Shown here: one piece after another, positions 1 to 7,005 of the stretch
Layout: the number at the start of each line of letters is the position of its first letter
Position numbering within the stretch: the first letter of the stretch is position 1
Source of the DNA: Bacillota bacterium
Lineage (GTDB): Bacteria; Bacillota; Clostridia; Christensenellales; CAG-138
Assembly (NCBI GenBank): GCA_023458615.1
Contig: JAEWYV010000022.1
Span: 1-16,129, forward strand
DNA length: 16,129 nucleotides
Direction: 5' to 3'
The notes under the pieces: generated by a model
Database searches by the model: none
What the model was told of the DNA's origin: nothing
The model's input: the letters and a program-made list of their open reading frames with translations, nothing else
Translations under genes and position numbers: made by a program

Positions 1-408
1 GTGCGCGAGATGGAGGAGCGGCTGCTACCGATCGTGCGCCAGCTCGGCATTACCCAACTATTGAGCAAGTATCCCTATGAGGTGTCCGGCGGTGAAAAAC
101 AGCGCGCGGCAATTGCCCGTGCAGTGATTACCGATCCGCGGTTATTGCTTGCGGACGAACCAACCGGCGCGCTGGACAGCAAGGCTTCCGCAAGCTTACT
201 CGCGCAATTTGGCGAGCTGCACGACATCGGCAAGACCATTTTGATGGTAACCCACAGCGCGATGGCGGCGAGCTACGCCTCCCGCGTACTGTTTATCTCG
301 GATGGCGCGCTGTTCTCCCAGCTCTATCGCGGGGACGAGACAAACCGTGCGTTCTTTGACCGCATTGTGGCCAATCTGTCGATATTGGGTGGTGGCGACA
401 TTGCGTAA
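1..408 (+). CDS. ABC transporter ATP-binding protein, BceA/MacB type, 3' part
   Basis: This is the C-terminal 135 residues of an ABC ATPase; the start and the Walker A loop lie outside the window. The visible part has the ABC signature (VSGGEKQRAAIARA), a Walker B with catalytic Glu (LLLADEPTGALD), the D-loop (ALDS) and the switch His (VTHS). The ADEPTGALD wording is typical of the LolD/MacB/BceA branch. In this branch the ATPase drives an FtsX-fold permease rather than a classical import or export channel. The stop overlaps the start of the next gene, which encodes exactly that type of permease. BceAB pairs usually give resistance to, or sense, cell-wall-active peptides such as bacitracin, often with a neighbouring two-component system. 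None is visible here, so the substrate is unknown. Confidence 0.95.
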   Translation: MREMEERLLPIVRQLGITQLLSKYPYEVSGGEKQRAAIARAVITDPRLLLADEPTGALDSKASASLLAQFGELHDIGKTILMVTHSAMAASYASRVLFISDGALFSQLYRGDETNRAFFDRIVANLSILGGGDIA

Positions 409-2116
409 CTTTTTCTATTTTCGCCTTGCGCTGAGCAATGTGCGGCGAAACAAGATCACCTATGTGCCGTATCTGGTTGCAACGGCGGTGATGAGCGGGG
501 TCTTCTTACTCATCTCCGGCTTGCTCTTTAGCAAGGGCTTGACCAATACACCTTCGGGTGATACGGCGCGAATGCTCTTTGCCTTCGGCCTCGTCGTCTA
601 TGCGCTGTTCACGTTTTTCTTCATGCTCTATATCAATAACTTTTTGATCAAGCGCAGGAAGAAGGAATTCGGGCTATATGGAATCCTCGGCCTCGATAAG
701 CAGCAGGTTGGGCGCGTGCTCATCTGGGAAAATCTGTTTGTCATTGGCGGTGGACTTGCCTGCGGCATTGTGATTGCACTGGTATTCGGGCGGCTCCTGT
801 TTCTCGTGCTGATGAAGCTCATCCATGCGGCGCCAGGCAGCTCTTTCTCCATTTCGCTGATTGCGTTTGGCTTGATGTTCGGCCTGTTTTTCCTGATCTT
901 CCTTGTTACCTCCGTGGCGAATATCATCCGCGTGCATACGGCAAATCCGATCTCTCTGCTCTCCAGCGAGAAACAGGGCGAGAAGGACAAAAAAGGCTTG
1001 GTGCCGCTCGCGATTCTCGGATTCCTGCTCCTGGGCGGCGCTTACTATTTCGCGTGGACAACCGAGATCCCCGGATTTGCACTTGGCATCTTTTTCCCAC
1101 TGGCCATTGTGGTCATCATCGCAACATTCCTGCTGTTCCTTTGCGGCAGTATCGTTGTGCTGCGCATGTTGCGCATGCGAAAGAGCCTCTACTATCAGCC
1201 GGAACACTTTGTTACGATATCCGGCATGTTCCACCGCATGCGCCAAAACGCGAGAGGACTTGCGACCATCTGCATTCTCTCTACCATGCTGGTGGTGACC
1301 GTCTCCGGTACACTTTCTCTGTATCTAGGGAGTGAGGAGATGACGCGTGGTATGTATCCGTTTGACGCGCAGGTCTATGTGCCTGAGACTGCGACAGCCG
1401 AGCAGATTATTGCATATGACGGTACGCTCAACCGCCTTGCCACAGAGAACCAAGTGACCCTCTCTGCGGATAAGAGCAAGCTCATTACAAAGCTGCCGGA
1501 GGGCGAGGAGTTCCGGCGCAATAACTTCGTCTGGGAAAAAAGCGAGTTTGTCGAGGTTCCAACGCTGATCTATTATGACGATGCTTTTCGGTTTGATATT
1601 TCGGGCACCGAGGATGATTGTCTCGCGTTTATTCAGGCGGTTCGGGATCACTATAGCGAGTCCTTTGGGGACACGCCGAAATCGATGGTATCCGATATCT
1701 ATTCCGCAAGAGTGGAGGGCTACGGTTTCTACGGTGGACTATTGTTCCTTGGCGCGTTCTTTGCGGTGCTCTTCCTTGCGGTTGCGGTGCTGATTCTCTA
1801 CTTTAAGCAGGTGACGGAAGGATATGAGGACAAGGAGCGGTTCTCGATTCTGCAAAAGGTGGGCATGGATGACCATCAGGTGAAGCAGACCATCAATGCG
1901 CAGGTACTCTGGGTATTCTTTCTCCCGCTGGCGGCAACCGCGCTGCATATGCTCTTTGCCTCCAAGATCATGGCGCTGATGCTCAAGACCTTCATGCTCT
2001 ACGACTGGGGGCTGGTGCTGACATGCATCGGCGGAACGCTGCTAGCGTTTACCCTGTTCTATTTTGCGATCTATCGCATTACGGCGAGAACCTATTACCG
2101 AATCGTGAGAAGATAA
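401..2116 (+). CDS. ABC transporter permease, FtsX/BceB family
   Basis: This is an integral membrane permease of about 571 residues that partners the upstream ATPase. About ten hydrophobic helices can be counted: four after the N-terminus, a pair around 205-275, one before the external domain, and three at the C-terminus. An outside domain of about 150 residues lies between helices 7 and 8, starting near the Tyr-Pro-Phe-Asp-Ala stretch. That is the BceB layout, with an external domain that looks smaller than usual. I chose the TTG at 401 because the protein then begins Arg-Asn-Phe-Phe followed by the LALSNVRRNK motif usual at BceB starts. The open frame extends upstream, but that part is non-homologous in look and overlaps the ATPase. 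GTGs at 389 and 392 are alternatives. The 8-base overlap with the ATPase stop suggests translational coupling. The likely role is antimicrobial-peptide detoxification or sensing, inferred from family only. Confidence 0.9.
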   Translation: MRNFFYFRLALSNVRRNKITYVPYLVATAVMSGVFLLISGLLFSKGLTNTPSGDTARMLFAFGLVVYALFTFFFMLYINNFLIKRRKKEFGLYGILGLDKQQVGRVLIWENLFVIGGGLACGIVIALVFGRLLFLVLMKLIHAAPGSSFSISLIAFGLMFGLFFLIFLVTSVANIIRVHTANPISLLSSEKQGEKDKKGLVPLAILGFLLLGGAYYFAWTTEIPGFALGIFFPLAIVVIIATFLLFLCGSIVVLRMLRMRKSLYYQPEHFVTISGMFHRMRQNARGLATICILSTMLVVTVSGTLSLYLGSEEMTRGMYPFDAQVYVPETATAEQIIAYDGTLNRLATENQVTLSADKSKLITKLPEGEEFRRNNFVWEKSEFVEVPTLIYYDDAFRFDISGTEDDCLAFIQAVRDHYSESFGDTPKSMVSDIYSARVEGYGFYGGLLFLGAFFAVLFLAVAVLILYFKQVTEGYEDKERFSILQKVGMDDHQVKQTINAQVLWVFFLPLAATALHMLFASKIMALMLKTFMLYDWGLVLTCIGGTLLAFTLFYFAIYRITARTYYRIVRR

Positions 2117-2127
2117 TCAGTCAAACA

Positions 2128-2170
2128 CAAACAACAGGCGGGGGCATAAATGGCTCCCGCCTGTTGTTTG
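2128..2170 (+). terminator. Rho-independent terminator after the BceAB-type genes
   Basis: A 15-bp perfect stem (2128-2142 pairs with 2156-2170) extends inward by three more pairs, one of them G-U, around a seven-base loop. It starts 12 bases after the permease stop. There is no long T run after it, but the right arm itself ends in TGTTGTTTG. It separates the transporter from the next promoter. Confidence 0.8.
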
Positions 2171-2184
2171 GTGACGCGCGTCAC
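2171..2184. promoter_or_regulatory. 14-bp perfect palindrome, candidate operator
   Basis: GTGACGCGCGTCAC is a perfect inverted repeat without spacer. It directly follows the terminator arm and lies about 20 bases before the -35 box of the AI-2E-like gene. The position suits an activator or repressor site. No regulator can be named. It could also be chance in a GC-rich stretch. Confidence 0.35.
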
Positions 2185-2204
2185 TTGGATTACTGTAAAG
2201 GAGA

Positions 2205-2233
2205 TTGTGCATCGGCACGGGATACATTATAAT
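2205..2233 (+). promoter_or_regulatory. Sigma-A type promoter of the AI-2E-like gene
   Basis: TTGTGC (2205-2210), a 17-bp spacer and a perfect TATAAT (2228-2233). The predicted start of transcription, about seven bases after the -10 box, falls on or next to the ATG at 2240. The mRNA would therefore have almost no leader. Confidence 0.65.
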
Positions 2234-2239
2234 CGTAGC

Positions 2240-2794
2240 ATGGAAAATGAAAAGAAAAAGCTAGATAGAGAACGGGTCGTAAGTGCACTCAAAGAACTCG
2301 GGAAAACCGCGCTCGGCTTTGGCAAAGCGCAGGCGATTCTCTTTTGCGTGAACTTTGCCGTAGTGACGATCGGAATGATCGTTGTCGGCTTGGGTTGGTG
2401 GTCTCCGCTTGTTGCTGTGGCGGTCAGCCTGCTAGACTTGCTGCCCGTCATCGGCTCCGGCATCGTGTTTGTCCCATGGGCAATCATTGCGCTAATCGCG
2501 AAAAACCCGCATATGGCGATTGCGGTCGGCGCGACCTACATCGCGATGGTCGTGCTGCGCATGATACTTGACCCGATTATTACAGGCAAAAGCGTTGGCT
2601 TGTCTCCGTGGATTACGCTTGCGGCTTCTGTCGGCGGACTGATTTTGCTTGGCGGCGCAGGCATGATATTAGGCCCCGTCATCGCAGCGGTGGCAAATGT
2701 TATTTTCCGCGTTTTTTTCAAAAAGAAAACACAGGCGGATGCTGCCAAGGCAAATGCCGCCCCGCAGGAGGATCAGCCGGTTCAACCGAAATAG
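2240..2794 (+). CDS. Half-length AI-2E family membrane protein
   Basis: This 184-residue membrane protein matches by eye the C-terminal half of AI-2E family (PF01594) transporters. A helix beginning GKAQAILF is followed by the conserved SLLDLLPVIGSG block near residue 63. Then come DPIITGKSVGLSPW near 111 and a Gly-rich GGAGMILGPVIAAV helix near 138. Full members have about 340-370 residues, so the N-terminal helices and the cytoplasmic coiled region are missing. The tail after residue 160 is a basic KKK followed by Ala/Gln/Pro-rich sequence. The open frame reaches upstream to 2150, but that part overlaps the terminator and promoter. The ATG at 2240 fits the family alignment. No Shine-Dalgarno is visible before it. 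The family includes AI-2 exporters and Na+/H+ antiporters; substrate and function here are unknown. Confidence 0.8.
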   Translation: MENEKKKLDRERVVSALKELGKTALGFGKAQAILFCVNFAVVTIGMIVVGLGWWSPLVAVAVSLLDLLPVIGSGIVFVPWAIIALIAKNPHMAIAVGATYIAMVVLRMILDPIITGKSVGLSPWITLAASVGGLILLGGAGMILGPVIAAVANVIFRVFFKKKTQADAAKANAAPQEDQPVQPK

Positions 2795-2857
2795 GATGCG
2801 GCTGGAGCATACCGCGCAAATAGTATAGTAAACAAATAAAGGGGGATATAAAATCAC

Positions 2858-3109
2858 ATGTTTCATTTTTTAGGATGGCTGTTGATCGGCGCTATTATCG
2901 GCTGGCTTGCCAGCAAGATTATGCACGGCAAAGGCGGGTTGATCCGCAATATCATCCTTGGCGTAGCCGGCAGCGTGGTCGGCGGTTGGCTTGCTGATTA
3001 TGCTGGAATTGGCACGGGAGATGTTTGGTCATTCACCGGGTTCATCATCGCGATTGGCGGCGCATGTCTGCTGATATTGATCAGCCGCTTGATCATTGGC
3101 AAGAGATAA
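2858..3109 (+). CDS. GlsB/YeaQ/YmgE-family small membrane protein
   Basis: This 83-residue protein is almost entirely hydrophobic, with three helices. The pattern GWLLIGAIIGWLASKIM, then GGLIRNIILGVAGSVVGGWL, then a final helix ending LIIGKR is the transglycosylase-associated (PF04226) signature. Length is normal for the family. Members are general-stress membrane proteins in Firmicutes (GlsB) and enterobacteria; their biochemical role is not settled. A purine-rich GGGGG block at 2841-2845 lies 12 bases before the ATG, a rather long spacing. It follows the AI-2E-like gene by 63 bases with no terminator between, so the two may be cotranscribed. A weak TATAGT at 2824-2829 could be a separate -10 box. 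Confidence 0.88.
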   Translation: MFHFLGWLLIGAIIGWLASKIMHGKGGLIRNIILGVAGSVVGGWLADYAGIGTGDVWSFTGFIIAIGGACLLILISRLIIGKR

Positions 3110-3125
3110 GAATGCGAAACGTACA

Positions 3126-3149
3126 AACAGCGCCCGAAAGGGCGCTGTT
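3126..3149. terminator. Bidirectional hairpin terminator between convergent genes
   Basis: AACAGCGCCC and GGGCGCTGTT form a 10-bp perfect stem closed by a GAAA tetraloop. On the plus strand it is followed by GTTGTTTG. It lies between the GlsB-type gene and the end of the convergent NPCBM-like gene and can serve both. Confidence 0.8.
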
Positions 3150-3164
3150 GTTGTTTGATATCAA

Positions 3165-3989
3165 TTATGTTTCTTTTAGGTAAAGGACGGGGTCTATGAT
3201 TACGAGATTAAAACAGTTTTGCTTAGTCGGATCAGGAGTGTAATCCCATTGGAACGTGAATCTCAGTGTTTCGATTTGTGAAACATCAAGCGTGACGGAG
3301 TGTTTAATGAAGTTATAATAGATATCACTAGAATCATACAGAATATTGTCTGTTTCACTCAACGCCTGATCAGAACTTTTTGATTGCAAAGTGATTTTAC
3401 ATTTGCACAATGGCGTTGATGCTTGAAAATCATCAAAGGTACTATCATCAATACCAAATGAGAATGTCATTTTTTCATACTTGCGGCACAGTTTATATTC
3501 GAGAACCTCGGTATGTGTCGCGTTGGTATAGGTAGATTGGTTGCTATACTTCATTTGCGCAGCTTTTGGGATGGTCACACCGATTCCCGATGGAACTGAC
3601 TCTCCATCCACTTTTAAACCAACATATGGAGTCCAGCCATTAATGAAGACGGCTTCATCGTTCTTAAGGATAGGGTCAAGTGTATATAATCTTACTTCCC
3701 CCAGACCGGAGGGCTTCGGGGTTGGGATATATACGGATATAGAAGGAGAAGCAATGGGGTCATTTATTGGACGTTTTGATCCAAATACAAAAAGTGTGGC
3801 AAATGACAAAGTAAGCAAGACAAATGCAAGCCGAACTAAGAATTTTGAAAATATTTTGTAGATCATTTTTAGTGCTTTAGAACTCGATGCAAACTCGAAC
3901 TCCTTTGGAACGAGGAATGCCCAGACAGAAAGTATGAAACTTACAACTGTAAGAATTGCCATAGTATAATCAAGTTTAAACGATTCCAT
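3165..3989 (-). CDS. Membrane-anchored protein with NPCBM-like C-terminal domain
   Basis: This is a 274-residue protein I cannot name with confidence. Two hydrophobic helices (about residues 8-27 and 50-70) are followed by a Pro/Ser linker and a domain of about 170 residues predicted outside the cell. That domain has the order seen in NPCBM (PF08305) carbohydrate-binding modules: a Gly-Trp start, a short glycine-rich strand SGIGVTIP, then FSFGIDDSTFDD. It ends with strands resembling LDVSQIETLRF and FNLVIIDPVLYL. I chose the ATG at 3989 because AAGG lies six bases before it (AAGGATTGTTATG). A GTG at 4019 would add ten residues but has no good ribosome site. The gene is clearly richer in A and T than its neighbours, which suggests recent acquisition. 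A glycan-binding or envelope role is inference. Confidence 0.7.
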   Translation of the reverse strand: MESFKLDYTMAILTVVSFILSVWAFLVPKEFEFASSSKALKMIYKIFSKFLVRLAFVLLTLSFATLFVFGSKRPINDPIASPSISVYIPTPKPSGLGEVRLYTLDPILKNDEAVFINGWTPYVGLKVDGESVPSGIGVTIPKAAQMKYSNQSTYTNATHTEVLEYKLCRKYEKMTFSFGIDDSTFDDFQASTPLCKCKITLQSKSSDQALSETDNILYDSSDIYYNFIKHSVTLDVSQIETLRFTFQWDYTPDPTKQNCFNLVIIDPVLYLKET

Positions 3990-4043
3990 AACAATCCTTC
4001 GTGCAATGGATATATGCACTTCACATTTTTGTCACTTTTGAAC

Positions 4044-4072
4044 ATAGTAACACGAACAGGATAACTCGCCAA
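4044..4072 (-). promoter_or_regulatory. Candidate promoter of the NPCBM-like gene
   Basis: On the minus strand TTGGCG (4072-4067), a 17-base spacer and TACTAT (4049-4044). Each box matches consensus at four of six positions. The predicted start near 4037 would give a leader of about 48 bases including the ribosome site. Confidence 0.4.
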
Positions 4073-4128
4073 GCAAATCGCTAAAAACATACATTATATG
4101 TTGTTTATTCAACAGATTATATGCGTAT

Positions 4129-4156
4129 AAAAATGGCTTCCATTTATTGGAAGCCA
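4129..4156 (-). terminator. Rho-independent terminator after the phosphoesterase gene
   Basis: On the minus strand TGGCTTCCA and its complement form a nine-bp stem with a five-base loop (arms 4148-4156 and 4134-4142), followed by TTTTTAT. It stands about 100 bases past the phosphoesterase stop. The 4157-4259 stretch between them holds nothing else I recognise. Confidence 0.85.
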
Positions 4157-4259
4157 CTTTCCATGTTTGCTGGTTTTTACCCGGAACTCTAACTTGCTCT
4201 TGAAATTAGATTGATATCCGCAAGCGCAGTTCTTGTTGTAAAGTGCCGGGCGCGGCGGA

Positions 4260-5570
4260 TCACTCCTGCTTGGTTCTATCTTGGGTGGATGTTGTTGCAT
4301 CCGTTGTGGGCGATTCTCCGCTCGTGCCGGCAAGAATGGCTTGGGCTTTTTTGCGTTTGCCATGTACGACTAGAACAACGACCAGCGCAATCATGATAAG
4401 AATCAGGAGGATGCCAAACACCCCAAACTTGACGGCGTTGTAGATACCCGTAGTGGTGCTGAAGTAATATTTTAAATAGCCGTAACTCGCGGGCGTATTA
4501 TAATCGCTGTAGAGCACATGCATGGTCTCATAGTCCCGCACATTTGCCTCGCTGAAGCGGAAGAGCCGCGCGCCGCGAATCCCCTCGTCGCCATAGCTCG
4601 TATAGCTACTGCCCGGCGCATTGGCGATGTCTATGCCATCCAGACTTCCGATAAACGAGTTGATGTGATCGTGCCCGTTGACGGTTAGGAACACATCGCC
4701 ATTGTTCAAATAGGCGTCAAACAAACCGTGATTTTCGCTGGAAGGGCAGGGCGCTTCGTTTACCTCGCCTGCAAAAATCTTTCCATCATCCGGAATGTAG
4801 TACTTTCCCTTGCCGACGCCAACGCCCTTGAGCGCGTCTTTGGTGCCCTTTGGTACTTCGGTCAGCAGCTGGTAGACCTCCGGCACGGGAATATGACAGA
4901 ACCCGACGGAGGGCAACGCCTGACCGTCATTTGCGGCCTTCAATGCGGCGCTCTGCTCGTTATACCACGCAACCTGCTTTTCGGAGACGGTGTCATAATC
5001 GCCGTTTGCAATATAGGAGCCGGAGTCAAAGAAATACAGCGCCATCCCGGCCTGATCGCTTCCGGTGCGATAGATGGGCAACACAAACGCACCGTCTTCG
5101 GTAGAGTTTTTACCGAACGAAACGCCGATGCAATTGTCGTAACTCTCGAAGATTTTCACCTGCTGCGCAATTGGCATGGGCGCTTCATAGTCATGATTGC
5201 CAAAGACGACGACAAACGGAATCCCGCTGGCTTCGATGGGGGCTAAGAGCGTATGAAGCGTTTTTGTACAGTTATCGATGCCATTTCCCAAACGCAAAAC
5301 CGGGCTTGGGCCTTCCAGCTGATCGCCAAGCAATACGATCAGATCCGCTGGATAATCGCGAATCACATTGGTTTCGCCGCGGACGACGAGCTCGGTTGTG
5401 AACTGGGTATCCTGCAAATCAGAGAGAATCAACACGGTAAACGTTCCGTCATCTCCAAAGCTCAGGCGTGGAGAGGTAGACTCTTCGGCGTGAGCCGGAC
5501 TTCCGACGGGCAGCAAAAAGACGCAGAGCGTCAGGAGCAAAAGCGTGATGCTAAAAATTCGTTTCTTCAT
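4260..5570 (-). CDS. Surface-anchored calcineurin-like metallophosphoesterase
   Basis: This 436-residue protein has an N-terminal signal peptide (Lys-rich start, Leu-rich core, cleavage likely after PAHA near 28). A metallophosphoesterase domain follows. The five metal-binding blocks are visible: SDLQD (Asp51, with Gln at the position often His), GDQ (82-84), GNHD (124-127), a catalytic-region His in FCHIP (226) and GHDH (299-302). A C-terminal helix at about 382-403, followed by KRKK and a Ser/Thr-rich tail, would tether the enzyme to the membrane with the active site outside. The substrate is unknown; secreted members hydrolyse phosphomonoesters, nucleotides or phospholipid head groups. The ATG at 5570 starts the typical MKK signal. 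A TTG at 5576 is less likely. No clear Shine-Dalgarno is visible. It is followed by its own terminator and transcribed divergently from the DUF212 gene. Confidence 0.88.
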   Translation of the reverse strand: MKKRIFSITLLLLTLCVFLLPVGSPAHAEESTSPRLSFGDDGTFTVLILSDLQDTQFTTELVVRGETNVIRDYPADLIVLLGDQLEGPSPVLRLGNGIDNCTKTLHTLLAPIEASGIPFVVVFGNHDYEAPMPIAQQVKIFESYDNCIGVSFGKNSTEDGAFVLPIYRTGSDQAGMALYFFDSGSYIANGDYDTVSEKQVAWYNEQSAALKAANDGQALPSVGFCHIPVPEVYQLLTEVPKGTKDALKGVGVGKGKYYIPDDGKIFAGEVNEAPCPSSENHGLFDAYLNNGDVFLTVNGHDHINSFIGSLDGIDIANAPGSSYTSYGDEGIRGARLFRFSEANVRDYETMHVLYSDYNTPASYGYLKYYFSTTTGIYNAVKFGVFGILLILIMIALVVVLVVHGKRKKAQAILAGTSGESPTTDATTSTQDRTKQE

Positions 5571-5576
5571 TGTCAA

Positions 5577-5605
5577 AGCGTACGGTATGATTCCTGCTCT
5601 GTCAA
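5577..5605 (-). promoter_or_regulatory. Candidate promoter of the phosphoesterase gene
   Basis: On the minus strand a perfect TTGACA (5605-5600), a 17-base spacer and TACGCT (5582-5577), which matches the -10 consensus at only three positions. Exactly six bases separate this box from the ATG, the same spacing as at 2228-2240. Confidence 0.4.
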
Positions 5606-5692
5606 GGATGCATCAGGATATATTTACAAATACTTGATGATTCCTAACAGATTGCTGTAAGAATGTCTAAAACTGCGCGAAAAGTCCGAATG

Positions 5693-5721
5693 TTGTAATT
5701 CGCGGCGCTGTGAGATACAAT
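5693..5721 (+). promoter_or_regulatory. Promoter of the DUF212-SRAP genes
   Basis: TTGTAA (5693-5698), a 17-bp spacer and TACAAT (5716-5721). The predicted start near 5728 gives a leader of about 50 bases before the ATG at 5780. The region 5571-5779 holds this promoter and the divergent one, with nothing else recognised. Confidence 0.6.
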
Positions 5722-5779
5722 AATCTTCGCCCAGTGCGGCATTCATTGTCAGCACGGGTGAAACTAGGATTTGGTATGG

Positions 5780-6238
5780 ATGAATATGGAGTTTTTTAAG
5801 GGACTATTGGAGAATAAAATCCTGATTGCGGCGCTGGTTGGCTGGGCAATTGCGCAGGGCGCAAAAGCGATCTTGTATACCATTGTCAATCGCGAATTTA
5901 AGTTTGAACGACTGGTTGGCAGCGGCGGAATGCCGAGCAGCCACGCTGCGACGGTCTGCGCACTCGCAACGGCGGTCGCTATTGAGTTTGGCCTAGCATC
6001 ATTTGAGTTTGCAATCTCATTTGTGCTGGCCTCCGTTGTGCTGCATGATGCGCGCGGCGTGCGTCAGGAGGCGGGAAAACAAGCGGTTACCATTACCGCG
6101 ATTATCGACCATTTGATAGCGGAAGGAAAGATTCTGGAGTTGCCGGAATGGGAACTCAAGGAGCTCATCGGACATACGCCGCTGCAGGTGCTCATCGGTT
6201 CTATAGTGGGCATTGGCGTTGGCATCTGGCTTGGCTAA
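5780..6238 (+). CDS. Divergent PAP2 family (DUF212) membrane protein
   Basis: This 152-residue integral membrane protein belongs to the DUF212 family (PF02681, YuiD type). Its marks are an N-terminal helix with WAIAQGAK, the phosphatase-like block SGGMPSSH at 48-55, and LHDARGVRQEAGKQA starting near 88. A C-terminal LKELIGHTPLQV precedes the last helix. The family is a divergent relative of PAP2 lipid phosphatases and keeps the Ser-His block, but an activity has not been generally established. Length is normal. The ATG at 5780 has AGGA ten bases upstream; an ATG two codons later and a TTG at 5771 are alternatives. The SRAP gene starts 27 bases after its stop, so the two are likely cotranscribed. 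Confidence 0.9.
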   Translation: MNMEFFKGLLENKILIAALVGWAIAQGAKAILYTIVNREFKFERLVGSGGMPSSHAATVCALATAVAIEFGLASFEFAISFVLASVVLHDARGVRQEAGKQAVTITAIIDHLIAEGKILELPEWELKELIGHTPLQVLIGSIVGIGVGIWLG

Positions 6239-6265
6239 GGCAACGTTAGCCGGAGGAGGACACCC

Positions 6266-6907
6266 ATGTGCGGCAGGTTTTACACGGACTTTGACGATGA
6301 GCAATACCGCGAGATGCTGGAGTTGCTTTATCACGAAAGCCAGCAAGACGCGGAAGATCTCATGTTGAAAAACGGAGAGGTATTGCCAACGGACATTGTG
6401 CCTGTTCTAGAGGCAGATGGCCCGCGCGCCATGCAATGGGGGTTTACGCGATTCGATGGCAAAGGCAAGATCATCAATGCCCGGAGCGAAACCGCGCTGG
6501 GAAAAAGCATGTTTCGTACGTCTATGCTCACCGCGGCATCGGCAGTTTCGGGTAAAGAGGCGATCGGCGGCAGATGCCTGATCCCAGCGACAGGCTATTT
6601 CGAATGGGAAACGCGTGAGAAGAAAAAGATTAAATATAGGCTTCGTCCCGCTCAGGAAGGCATGTTTACATTCGCGGGGCTATACCGCTCCGAGGCGGGG
6701 GTAAAGACGCCCGTGTTTGTGATTCTCACAGCGCCTGCGGCTGAAAACATCTCTTTCATTCACGATCGTATGCCGCTGATTCTGCCGCCCGAGAAGCGGG
6801 CAGATTGGCTAAACGATGCTTCCGCTGCCGCAGAGCTGCTTGCGGAGGGGACGCGGGACATGGTCTACGAGCCGGCGATGGAAAGCAGCGCACTTACTTT
6901 ATTTTAA
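6266..6907 (+). CDS. yedK: SRAP-domain protein (YedK/HMCES type)
   Basis: This 213-residue protein has the full SOS response-associated peptidase fold pattern. It begins MCGRF, so removal of Met exposes Cys2, which in this family forms a thiazolidine crosslink to the abasic site in single-stranded DNA. The other active-site residues are present: Asn71 in INARSET, Glu113 in GYFEW and His166 in FIHDRMP. The length matches bacterial members. An excellent ribosome site, GGAGGAGG, ends about six bases before the ATG, which fixes the start. The role known for the family is shielding of abasic sites during replication and crosslink self-reversal. No LexA-type box was noticed upstream; expression probably comes from the promoter before the DUF212 gene. 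Confidence 0.95.
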   Translation: MCGRFYTDFDDEQYREMLELLYHESQQDAEDLMLKNGEVLPTDIVPVLEADGPRAMQWGFTRFDGKGKIINARSETALGKSMFRTSMLTAASAVSGKEAIGGRCLIPATGYFEWETREKKKIKYRLRPAQEGMFTFAGLYRSEAGVKTPVFVILTAPAAENISFIHDRMPLILPPEKRADWLNDASAAAELLAEGTRDMVYEPAMESSALTLF

Positions 6908-6919
6908 CAAGCGGACAAA

Positions 6920-6940
6920 TCCTGACAAAAAATGACAGGA
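6920..6940. promoter_or_regulatory. Dyad upstream of the AraC-type gene
   Basis: TCCTGACA, five A bases, then TGACAGGA. The arms are inverted copies except for one A-A mismatch, and the site lies about 65 bases before the TTG start of the regulator gene. An autoregulatory site is possible. No convincing -35/-10 pair was found in 6908-7005. Confidence 0.3.
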
Positions 6941-7005
6941 CATCGAAAAGCAAGATTTGATATCATAACGCCAGCAAGGGAAACCACGGCATCAAGGGGG
7001 AACAG

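Noticed and set aside
302..400. Longer N-terminus for the BceB-type permease starting at 302
   Set aside because: It would overlap the ATPase gene by more than 100 bases and adds residues unlike any BceB start.
674..1246. 190-codon minus-strand frame inside the BceB-type permease
   Set aside because: Again a charged antisense image of transmembrane helices; no promoter or start signal.
4242..4262. String resembling the start of a primate Alu repeat (GCCGGGCGCGGCGGATCAC)
   Set aside because: The match is under 20 bases, ends in the stop codon of the phosphoesterase gene, and no Alu body follows. Chance similarity, not contamination.
4109..4363. Small minus-strand frame at the end of the phosphoesterase
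   Set aside because: It overlaps the phosphoesterase 3' end in another frame and runs through the terminator stem, so it is not a plausible gene.
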